Part shown: one piece after another, positions 12,244 to 23,900 of the stretch
Layout: the number at the start of each line of letters is the position of its first letter
How positions within the stretch are numbered: position 1 is the first letter of the stretch
Assembly: GCA_963281255.1 (NCBI GenBank)
Contig: OY725494.1
Location: 1,067,934 to 1,131,933, forward strand
DNA length: 64,000 nucleotides
Source: Aphrocallistes beatrix
Taxonomy: Eukaryota > Porifera > Hexactinellida > Sceptrulophora > Aphrocallistidae
Reading direction: 5' to 3'
The notes under the pieces: model-generated
Told to the model about the DNA's origin: nothing
Seen by the model: only the letters and a program-made list of their open reading frames with translations
Database searches by the model: none
Program-made: the position numbers and the translations under genes

Positions 12244-12698
12244 CACTGCCCTGACAAAAGTATTCGACCACCACGAAAACTTCCATACAAATAGTATTAA
12301 ATTAGATCTATTAAAAAAGGAACATGTCCTTAAACAGTAGAAAATACTCTATTTTTAGTTCAAATTCGTAATCTACACATTCTAATTACTCATAATTGAC
12401 AGTTTCAACTCAATCACTTATTCTTATGTAAAAAATTATCAACCTATGCCACTTTGTGTCACTAAACGCCATCATATATAATGGCTGTGACTTGGGACAA
12501 GTAGCATCAAGTATCAAATGTTGATATTTATCATCTTGGGAGTTAGTAATTAAGCTGAGGCTATCAATTATGAGTAATTAGAATGTGTAGTTTACGAATT
12601 TGAAATAAAAAATGGAGTATTCCTTTATGAATAGACCCACTTTAATACTATTTGTATGGCGGTTTCTGTGGTGGTCGAATACTTTTGTCCGGGCACTG
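12244..12698. mobile_element. Tc1-like MITE
   Basis: Ends CACTGCCCTGACAAAAGTAT and ATACTTTTGTCCGGGCACTG between TA dinucleotides. The end sequence resembles Tc1-type termini. The interior is a long imperfect inverted repeat with no gene. Confidence 0.85.
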
Positions 12699-13120
12699 TA
12701 TATATATGTGTGTGTGCATACACCAACTTTAAGGATAGTTCAGTTCAAATTTTGTACAAATAGGTTTACTAGATCCACAGTAACGAGTTGATGGATGAAC
12801 GACAGTAAATGCAAAGATAGCATATCGATACAAAAGCTACGCTAGAGAAACTTGAGTCTACTCTTTGGAATGTTTTTCAAAGCGAGAGTATATTTGGAAT
12901 ATTATACAAAAACTATATTATACGTATTTTGGAACACCTTGAGTATTCTTGAGTACTTTCTAAATACAAAATAGAACTTGAGTATTTTTGGAATTTTCTC
13001 TTTTAAATTTACTTATATCACTCTACAGCACAATACCCTAGCTTTTTGTGCCCAACCCAGTTTCCATATTTCAGTGATTCTGATAGCGGTTTATCGTGCT
13101 TGATCTATTTTTTTATAGTT

Positions 13121-14235
13121 ATGCCTATTACGAAAATAAAACGCTCTCAAGACCCCCTGTGGAAAGAATCTGATCTGAAGGCTCAGAAAAATGGATTACT
13201 TCACTCGGTCTATAGTGTAAATGGTGATGTATATACTGGTGAGTGGAAAGACAATAAAAAGGTTGGCAAAGGTAGCATTTCTTCAAGAGATGGTAATTCT
13301 GTGTATCATGGAGATTGGAAGAATGACATGCGACATGGGCACGGTATACTAAGCGTGAAGAGAGGTAGTGACAAATTAACAAAAGAGTATGTTGGTGGGT
13401 GGAAATGTGACAAGAGACATGGATTTGGGACCAGATATTACCCTAATGGAGAATACTATGAAGGGGAGTGGTATGGAGATAAGAAATCTGGATGGGGACG
13501 GATGTTCTACCAAGATGGAAGTGTATATGAAGGAGAATGGTTTGATGATAAAAGAAGTGGAGAAGGTATGCTCCGACTGCCTAACGAGAATAGGTGAGTA
13601 TCATCAGCCTTTAATAATTTTTGCTATTTTTAATTAAGACCTATATTTTCAAAGTAAGTTGAAGATGAATTTTTCTCAGAATTTCACAATAATTTGGCCT
13701 AAAATGCTAATATCGCGGCACTTAAAGAGTATTTAAAGCGTAGCTACTTTTAATGATCCACCCTACACCTAAACACAATTTAGGAACCTGAGATACTCCT
13801 TTAATTAATAAACATATGATTTTAGCACGAATATTATTTCTATGTTTTTATTTTATATAGGGATAAAATATAGAAATATTTCGCAAGGCTGATTCGGCTT
13901 CAATTTACATAATAATGGATCAAACTTCCAATTTGTATTAGTAATACTGATATTCAGCTATTATAGATTTAAAAAGTTTAAATTTAAAAATTTAACTTAG
14001 GTATGATGGAAAATGGGAGAATGATATGAAGAATGGTGATGGAAAGTTTTTTTACCTCGATAAAGGACATCTCTATGTTGGAGTGTGGAAGGATAATATT
14101 GCTAAATGCGGTACCTTTGAAGATTTTGGACGCGCAGGTGCTCCCAACCCGACCGCTTATAAAGTACCAAAATGTCATCTTGTCGATCCGGATAATGTAG
14201 TAGAAGAGGCTTCTTCAGAACTGATTAAATCATAA
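13121..14235 (+). CDS. MORN3: MORN repeat-containing protein 3
   Basis: Two exons, 13121-13593 and 14001-14235, join as AG|G in one arginine codon (donor GTGAGT, acceptor TTAG), giving 235 residues; vertebrate MORN3 is about 240. Seven MORN motifs run through the chain, for example VYTGEWKDNKKVGKG, YYEGEWYGDKKSGWGRM, VYEGEWFDDKRSGEGMLRL and, after the intron, YDGKWENDMKNGDGKF. The N-terminus (MPITKIKR, LWKESDLKAQKNGL) and C-terminus (AKCGTFEDFGRAGAPNPT, then LVDPD) align to vertebrate MORN3 from end to end, so this is an orthologue rather than a generic MORN protein. MORN3 is known as a testis and sperm-associated scaffold protein in mammals. The ATG lies two bases after TTTTTTTATAG, which looks like a splice acceptor in the 5' UTR. 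An in-frame upstream start at 13046 would pass through that acceptor and is not used here. Confidence 0.92.
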
Positions 14236-14985
14236 AATATTGTATGCTACTATGGTATTGTACTCTACCTTATTTAAACGCATGATTTTATCCATTTTGT
14301 TTCTATCTTCAATTAATACATACAAAATATATTAATACACTGGACTTCTGGTATCGTAATCACCAGAAAAAGCGCATCTCTTTTGTTTGAAAGGCCTGAA
14401 AAGATGTATGTATGTATATACTACGTATATACGAATAACTTGTCAAATATTCATATTATAACCATCTAGATGCGAAAATCAGATTCTACATAGTAAATAT
14501 TCTACTGCCTTTGAGATTTCATTAATATCTTTAAACAGAGATTATATAATAGAGAGATGAACGCATTAATATACTTATGAACATCGGAGTAGTAAATACA
14601 AATCTCATGCCTCTTTCTATTTATTTGATTGAGGGAGCTATTAAATTTATACTCAAATAGTTATAATAGTACACAGCATTGGAATATGACCAAATCCCAT
14701 TCCCACATTTAGGTTCCACTCTTCGATTAACCTCTACTTTTGGAACTCTTAGACATGTATCGATGTACACAAAAATCATTGCATGTTCAGCACTGGCGTA
14801 GCCAGGGGAGGGGAGCCAAGGAGACCATGGCGTGGATGTCGATTTAAAAGTCAAATTAACTAGTAGTACTGTAGATCCTTCCAAAAAATAGTTGATATGT
14901 TGTTAATTGATTTATATGAAGTGATGATAATCTTGCTGAGATTCCTTTGGTCCATAATCGGTATTAAATCGTAGATAAAAAGTTT

Positions 14986-17900
14986 ATGAATTGGCAATTA
15001 GTTATTTATCCGCTGATGCGACTCTGTCGTATCTCTGTCGCTCGCCCTATAAACATTCCACGATGCCCATTCTCACAACAGATCACTTCCCTCCCAAATG
15101 AAAAGAAAAAAGCAATATCTCATGGCCCTGGTTTGGCTCATTTCTTACGCTCAGTGCCCAGTTCTCCTCAAAAATTAAAGAGAGTAAAGGGAACACATCT
15201 AATTCTACCTCCTTGGCTAAAGACAGACTTCCCAAAGGGCAGCGGTTATATTCAGCTGAAAAACTCTCTCCGCGGTCTAAATCTGCATACTGTGTGCGAG
15301 GAAGCGAGATGTCCCAATATAGGCGAGTGCTGGGGAGGGAAGGAAGACACTCCATCTACTGCTACTATAATGCTCTTAGGCGATGAGTGCACGAGAGGCT
15401 GTAGATTCTGTTCAGTGAAAACTGCACGGAACCCAAAACCTCCAGATCCAGATGAGCCAAAGAGCACTGCAAAAGCAATTGCTAGGTAATTTACAGTTGA
15501 GTGCATTCTCCTTATTTAATTGAAAGAGCACTATTCGGGGAATAAATCCGGGGTCCCGATTTTCATAACTAAGCCAAGTTGACCTGTAACAAAATAACCT
15601 ATTTCTACCTAGAGTAGATTGACTTTGATATTATGACTCACAGAGTGCCCAACCATCCCGATTTTACAAAGGTGTAGTTTAAGTGTTTTATACAGGATTT
15701 GCATGCAAGGGGGGAAATTTGGGATATCTAAATAATTAAGGGCAGGTACAAAATCATATCTCTTCATTTTATGCTTCATTTCTAGGGGGCACTTGAATGA
15801 GCAGGGGGGGGCAAGTGTCCCCTACCACCCTCTGTATGACACCCTGATTGGGTTCAATTAAATATAGATGATACATATATTAACCATGGTACACATAGTC
15901 AACTTTCACTAGGTTATCATTCCAAGTTCGTCAAAGATACTTGCTTATCATGGGTTGATGACGTCATGGTTAGCCTCCTTTTATTCCGAAATTAACCTAT
16001 TTATCCATGGTTATTTGGGATTAATTTAGTTGAATGTTTACTTCATCCAAACATTTTAGATTTTTGATGTGTCATAAAGACTGCATCATCATGAAGTCAG
16101 CATAATCTTGTAGAGACATCCATTTTTCATAGCATACCTTTAGTTTAAATATGGAACCAATATGTCGTATAGTTGTTGAATTATTATATCAAAAGAGAAT
16201 CACAAAATGCTGCGTGATCAATATGATTTAGCATATTCTAAAAATCGAAGGGTTAGCTACAAATTTAAAATCCGGTTTCATCATAACAAAAATCATTATC
16301 TTTTAAATTTTAGTCAGAAAAGGCATTATGGCTTGCCGGCCTGAACCAAAATTCATTTTAGGACTGTGCACTTAAACCACATATTACACGTACAAGCGAG
16401 CTTCGCTTCCTTGTGCTGCGCGGCTGGTGGATAATTTGTGTTTGCCGGAGGTGTCCTTTGGCCGCCTAGACTCACTGATTAATTGTAAAATAGATCTTCT
16501 TCAAGATTAAGGATTTTCTGCATTTGCTTTCCTATGCCACATGTCATGAGTGCTCACCATTGTATATGATGACATTGGTGGTATGAGGTGGCACAGTTTG
16601 AAATTTTTTTTACCTTGTGGGAGTGGGTGTATCTCTTACCAATTAAATACCTTGACTCGCTAAATAAATCAGTATTATAACTATTTGTATGGGGAATTAT
16701 GGGGTGTATGAATACTTTTATTCAGGCAGTGTACTTGTACGTCTGACTCACTCGAAAAATCACAAATTTGTCAATTATTCACACTTGATGTGTAATGATG
16801 AGATTTTCGTCTGAGGTCAGAACTTAGTGGAGCCATAGCCAAAATACTCTAACATGGCAAAAATCAGCTTTCTGTGCCTGGCAGTTTCTTCAATCAATTC
16901 GTTACAGAAGTATATTTATATAACGCGCTTAGCTTGCTTGCGCTCGCAGCTGTCGGATACTATGTGTCAGCTGGAGGCGCTCTTTGGGCACCTATGATCA
17001 CATTGATTAATTATGAGGTAGATAACATCTCTAAATACGTCTGTCTTACTATTATTATCGATATCACTCGAAAAATCACCAAATTTTTGATGTGTAACGA
17101 TGACGTCATAACAGAGTGATGAATCATCATTTTTGGATGATAGTTGTATCATATGTGAGATATATTAATATACACATTCTATTAAATGGTATGAGAAGAC
17201 TTCACACAAACTTATAGGTTACGACTAAACCCCAAAATTATGTTAATTGAGTCTAGATTCCCAATTACATTTTTATTCCACTATACATACTTACCAACTC
17301 CTCTTGAAAATGACTCAATAAATTCTATAAACTATACTACAATAATGGAAATTATTATAGGCTAGTTAAAAGCTCAAAATCCCTGGATTTTTCATTAAAT
17401 CCCTGGATCCCTGAACCATAATTCATTTCCTTGGATAATCCAGGGATCCCTGGAGGGTTGGTAAGTATGACTATAGTCCGAGATTTTATTTTCCCTAGGT
17501 GATAACAATACCTGTAGATCGATATTTGTGCGTATTAGATTAAAAAAATTAAAAACTTGATAATTCAATGCGTTGAAATACGGTACCAAACCGCCAATAT
17601 AATTTGAAATGCGGGTTATAGCATTTCAAATTTTTATGCCGGGAATACAATGTCATTCTAATGACAATGATGAAAATATGAGGGTAGTTAAATACTTATA
17701 CTGGCCAATCTCCATTTACAGCGGCCATATTAATGTTTTTAGTTTTATTTAGCGACTATTTTTATCTTTATTTTATATTACTATTTAGCTGGAATGTGTC
17801 ATACATCGTGCTCACGTCAGTAGATCGAGACGACCTTGAAGACGGTGGAGCGAGACACATCGCCTTGACTATTCAAGAATTGAAAAAGATAGCTCCGCAC

Positions 17901-20900
17901 ATTCTTGTCGAATGTTTAACACCTGACTTTAGGGGTGATTTTCATGCGATCAAAAGAGTCGCGTCCTCTGGCTTGGATGTGTACGCTCATAATATTGAAA
18001 CAGTACAAGCACTACAGTGGCTAGTGAGGGACCCACGTGCTAACTATAAGCAGAGTTTGTCTGTGCTAGAGTGTGCTAAGAAGGATAACCCTGAGCTTAT
18101 TACTAAGTCCTCTATTATGCTGGGATTTGGTGAGACAGATGAACAGGTAATTATTATATTTTGTGTTGTGAACAGTGGAGGTCCCAGGGGGGCTCCGGGG
18201 CTTACCCCAAGTTTGATCCTGCGGCCGTGGATTTCATTGGACCGACCTAAACCAAATCATAGTAATTTTTCTTTGGCCTTGCCTCGCCCGGGCTTGGTAA
18301 ATTCCTGAGACTTGATTAACTGGAGTCCATTAGCAGAAATATTCCGGTATGTTAAGTCTAGTAACCTTTCTAAACGTTAGAACCTATTATGTACATTTCT
18401 TAATTTTCATTTAGTATGTATCCACATTTACATCAGTGGAGTGCAATATTAGTTCTGTTGCGTAGAATTTTGAGTGACAGTATTAATTGTATTAATAAAC
18501 CATGGATGCCGTAGAATTTTGAGTGAGAATACTAATACCTGAGCCGCATCCATTAGTTCTACTCCATATGTATACGTTAGTTCTACTCTGAATGTAGGCG
18601 TTAGTTCTACTCCCAAATTGTGTTAGTTCTACTGCCAAAATTGGCGTTAGTTCTACTTTTTCAATTTGTAGGCGTTAGTTCTATTGCCAAAATTGGCACT
18701 AGTTCTACTTTTCATTGTGTAGTCGTTAGTTCTACTCCTTAAATTTAGAAGACCTACTTTTTATCTATACCACTTGTGTGCAACTTCTCAATTATCTAGA
18801 GTGCCAATTGAAAATAATCTAAAGTGTTCATTAATAATATTGGTGAACACACAAAAAGTATTTTAAAACTGCATGTTTCTTCTACGCATAGGCACCGAAC
18901 CCAGGGGGCTGGGGGGGCTCGAGCCCCCACTTGATTGGAAGATGGCCCATTGATGGGGACGTAGCATTCATTTGAATTTCAATGTAGTCGTTAGTTCGAA
19001 TCGAATTTGGACATGTAGTCGTTATTTCGAATCGACTTTGATAATGCAATCATTTGTTCAAATCGAATTCGGAATTAAAGTAAATTGAAAGATAATACGT
19101 ATTAGTTCGAATGGATTTTCAATGTACTGTCATTAGTTTGAATCAGGGTTGGCAGGTTTTGTCCACTTGGACAAAACCTAGTGGTTTTAACCAGGTTAAA
19201 ACCGTCCTGTCCAAAACCTCTTGGGTGGACAAAACTGGACAAAACTGGACAAAACCTCAAAATTTAATTTAATTCATAAATTCACAGTTATATCGAAGTT
19301 TAGTCCAAGTTTAGTCCAGGTTTTGTCCAAGTGTTGTTCGTGGCTTCCATGATAAATCGAATACAAAATATAGTTATAGTAATAAACAGGAGTTAGCAAG
19401 AAAATCCATTCATTGTCCTCACTCTCTTTCCATCTTAAACTGTTTCGTACCCACTGCAATGATTTACAGTTTCCATTAGGTTTTGTCCAGTTTTGTCCGG
19501 TTTTAACCGGTTAAAACCAGGTTTTGTCCACTGCCCTGTCCAAAACCTGTTTTGGACGGACAAAACCCAACCCTGGTTTGAATAGATTTTCAATGTAGTA
19601 CTGTCATTGAGTGGCATTTGGAAGAGATATTTATAAGGACTGAGGGAAAGGCAGCATTTTCTTTAGAGAATAGTAGAAACTTGAGGATGAAAAGGGCATT
19701 TCTGAACGAAGGGGGTGGTTGAGTGCCATTATGGAGAGCTATATATAAGAACTGAGGGAAAAGCAGCATTTTCTGCTGAGAATATGAGAAATTGGAGAAA
19801 CTTTGAACAATTGTATTAGATGAAATTCGTACCTCAAAAGTACGTTGTTAACTTCGGTGTTACCAACAAATATTACGTTGGTCATATATTCGAACCAATG
19901 ACAGTACATTGAAAATCTATTCAAACTACTGACATTATTTTGAAAATCAATTCGAACTAATGAGTACATGTCCAAATTCAATTCGAACTAATGACCACAT
20001 TACTAAATTCGATTCGAACTAACGACTACATACAGAATTCGAACTAATGCATGCGCCTCGCCCCTGCTTCTACGTATGTCTTACGACTATTATCAAATAT
20101 GGAATATAACTTCAAAGAGTATCAACGCAAATGAGGTAAGGTTTCCGTTACTCCTGATGGATTCAAATATTTTTCAAACAAAACTAAATTAAATTGCGTA
20201 TATTTAAGATGTGTTCTATTTAAGAAAGGTTGTAAGAGAACAGCTAAATTGAATACAGATATTAATATAATATATCCTAAATCAGAACACAACCGTCAGA
20301 TAGAAGAATATAAATCTGAAGCTTTTGTATTAAAATCCAAATGCAGGAAAATTGCAACCATTTCTCAAGCTAACCTTCGTGAAATCTTCAATGAAGTGAC
20401 TAGGTTCGATCCTTCAGCTCACCTAGTCACTTTTAAAGGATGCAATCCATGTTTAGGGCGAGAAGAGCATCACAACCAACAATTCCCCAAACGGTGATGG
20501 AATTTTGTGATCAGTTGCCAACAACTAATTTCGCTATTCATTTAATGACTAGTGTCATATTAGATGAGCGCATTGCAGTATTTTTTTTCTCTGAAAAAAT
20601 ATACGGCATATTGAGAGATGTATACGATATCCAATTTGATGGGACATTTTATGTTGTACCAATATTATTTTATCGATTATTCACTATCTTTCTCTCAACT
20701 GGAAGACACAGTATCCCAGTTATCCATTGTTTAATGACGCATAAAGACGAGGAACTTTACACTGCAGTTGTCCTAAAAATAAAGGAATTTCTCCCTCAAC
20801 TCCAGCCGAAAAATACAACGTCTGATTAGGAAAGAGCATCTCGGAAAGCATTCAAGCAGGTTTATCCTGAAACAAGAATATATGGATGCTGGTTCCATTA

Positions 20901-23900
20901 CACACAAGTGTTAGGACTGCTAATGCAAACTACAGACTGCTGTAGTTCTCTATTGTAAATTTAATAGGTTAGGATAGCAGATTAGTATGTAGGTCTAGAA
21001 TCTAATTGTAATTATTCTATAATTATTAGCATATTGATCTGAAATCTATTCCAACGAACTTGTTAAAGTAACAAGCAATTTGGAAACATCCAAAAATTTG
21101 GATTTGCCCAAAGTTATCGGAATACATCAGAACTAGCTGTTTTTGTGAGGCAAATAATGGCAATTCCATTCCTACCTTGCGACTTCCAAATTCTAATGTT
21201 GCAGCAAATCGAGAAGAGCAAACTAGATTATTTTCTTAAATACTTAAATATTGGCTAACTAAAATTCAACCAGATGAAATGTCAATTTTTGAATTAGAAA
21301 ACGACCAATAATGGAGCAGCAAGCTATCATGCAAGATTGAAGTGTCTTTTCAAATCGAGCCACCCACGGATTAGGAACTTCATGAAAATTCTGAATAATC
21401 TAATAGCAGATTATGACAACGATATATCCCGATTAAGACATGGAAATGAAATCACTAGGTCCAGAAAAAAGGTTAGGATCAACCTTGAGCATCGTAATAA
21501 ATGCAAACTAAAACTTGTGAGTGGTATATGTACTCCATTGGAATACTTTGGGTTGATTTCGAGGTCATTAAAAGACATTATATCTTTACATGATTCCAGC
21601 GTAATTTGCGTTTCAGATGATTCAGAAGATGACCAACAAGAAGAACCATTTCTACAACCGGAAAACCAAAATTTATGCGTGATATGCCTTACACCACAAG
21701 ATGCTACATGGTTATTCATTCCATGCAAACATGCAAATCGCTGCACTCATTGTACCAACACAATTATGGAAACAGTTAAGAGCTGCCCAACCTGCCGGAG
21801 TCAAATCACTGAAAAGATTAGTTTGCTTTAAATTCATGCATTAATTGTTTCTTGTTATTTTCACTCATTATTTTCTTTCATTTGTTTTCTTTCGTTTATT
21901 TTCTCTAATTTTTTTTCTTTCATTTATTTCCATTAAACCAGTCAAGTTTAGAATATTACAACTAAGCTCTATCTACATTATTAAAGACTACACCAATGCC
22001 AATTTTGGCAGTAGAACTAATGACGCGTTCCCCAAATATACCTTATTATAGAAAATTAAATAAACATTTAACACCTTGTGTTTAATTTTAATTTTCTCGC
22101 ACTGATGGTATTCATGAAAACCCCGTTAGAGGAAAAACATAGGGAGGCACTCATTTCAGAAGTGCCCACTATACATAGTATAGTCGGCAAACTAAAAAAA
22201 ATAACGATCAAGGAATTTAAAGCGATTGGGAGCAAATCGCTGAGTATGGCAGTGCATTAATTTTCTTTAATAAGGTATTAGTATTCTCACTCAAAATTAT
22301 ATGGCATCCATGGTTTATCAATATAGTTAACACTGTCACTCTAAATTCTACGGCCCACTCTAAACAGGATCCATAGTTTCCTAATACAATTAATACTGTC
22401 ACTCAAAATTCTACGCAACAGTTCTTAAGAAGGGGTGCATGCATTTGTCAGAATTTTGAAGCTGTCACTTGTCAGAATTATCCTAGTTGTCACTTGTCAG
22501 AATGGTTTTTAGGACTGCTGTCACTTGTCAGAATGGTTTTTACAACTGCTGTCACTTGTCAGAATGGTTTTAGGACTGCTGTCACTTGTCAGGATGGTTT
22601 TTAAGACTGCTGTCACTTGTCAGAATGGTTTTTAGGACTGCTGTCACTTGTCAGAATGGTTTTTAGGACTGCTGTCACTTGTCAGAATGGTTTTTAAGGA
22701 ATGGCGGATGTTTCGTCACTGATATTTCTTTGAATGAAATGAAAGAATCACTACTTTCATTCTCCCATTCATTCTACCAAATAATAAATGACAATCACCC
22801 ACCCTCACGAAATAAAAAAACCACTCTCGCGTGCCACTTTATAGTATTTCAAACTCAAAATGCCTACTCTCACTTTCCTACCAATTCTATTCAACTACAT
22901 GTTTGCCAAAAAACCATTCTGACAAGTTACAGCAGTCCTAAAAACCATTCTGACAAGTGACAACTAGGAAAATTCTGACAAGTGACAGCTTCAAAATTCT
23001 GACAAATGCAACTCCCCCCTTAAGAAGGGTAACATTCGGTAAAATAAACAGAGCATAGTGTGTTGAAGTTAAAGCACTTTGTAAATTTGGGATTATTTTA
23101 AATTTGTAACGGAATACGGACAGTTCGCTACACGGACAGTTCGCTACGGACAGTTTGCTACAGGACAGTTCGCTACATGGACAGTTCGCTGCGGACAGTT
23201 TGCTACAGGACAGTTCGCTACATGGACAGTTCGCTGCGGACAGTTCGATACACGGACACTTTTAATAGAAAATGTAATGTAACTGACTGAAGCTTCGTCG
23301 ATCGTCGCCGGAAGTTTCGTCGCTAATATTTCTTTGAATAAAATTATTGAATCCTCACTTTCATTCTCCCATTCATTCTGACAAATAATAAATGATAATC
23401 ACCCACCCCCTCACGAAATACCACTCTCGCGTGCCATTTGATATTATTTCAAACTCAAAATGCCTACTTTCTCTTTGTTCTTATACAAAATACTCTCCAA
23501 AATGCCCACTCTCACTCTCCTATCAATTCTAATCCATGTAGCAAACTGTCCGTGGCGAACTGTCCGTATCCCATTTGTAGCACTATAATTTATGAAAATG
23601 GTCATCTGAAAGCTGAGATGATTCTGCGTCGATTTACGAAGAAAATCAAGCTACAGTATAACCTCTATAAGTGAGGTCTCTATAAATTGGGAATCTCTAC
23701 ACTGCCTGAACAAAAGTATTCGTACACCCCATAATTCCCCATACAAATTGTTATAATATTGATTTATTTGGTCAAGGTAATTAATTGGGAAGAGATACGC
23801 TTAATCATACTTCAAATTCGAATTACTTACTTTTTAATCTTTCAACTTGTTTACACTTTACAAATTTAAAAATTTTCAAACTGTGCTACCTCATACCACC

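Larger units (their letters stand above)
18455..22420 (+). mobile_element. MULE-type transposon carrying a RING-tailed transposase
   Basis: Lies in LIAS intron 2. Terminal inverted repeats: CTGTTGCGTAGAATTTTGAG at about 18455 and its inverse ending CTACGCAACAG at about 22420, each followed inward by a partial second copy (GTAGAATTTTGAGTGAGAAT). Subterminal tandem units of GCGTTAGTTCTACT fill 18540-18740 and reappear inverted near 22005. Inside are the transposase relic (20136-21831) and later insertions at 18890-18955 and 18957-20050. I could not find a clean 8-10 base target duplication, so the exact borders are approximate. Confidence 0.75.

Noticed and set aside
22460-22700. Regular ~30-base direct repeats resembling a CRISPR array
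   Set aside because: The units are adjacent without unique spacers, they reappear inverted at the other end of a MITE with a 10-base target duplication, and the DNA is eukaryotic.
22679-23674. Two small similar open frames (YFSHFPTNS / HSHSPINS)
   Set aside because: They are the shared core of two MITEs and show no coding conservation pattern I can judge by eye.
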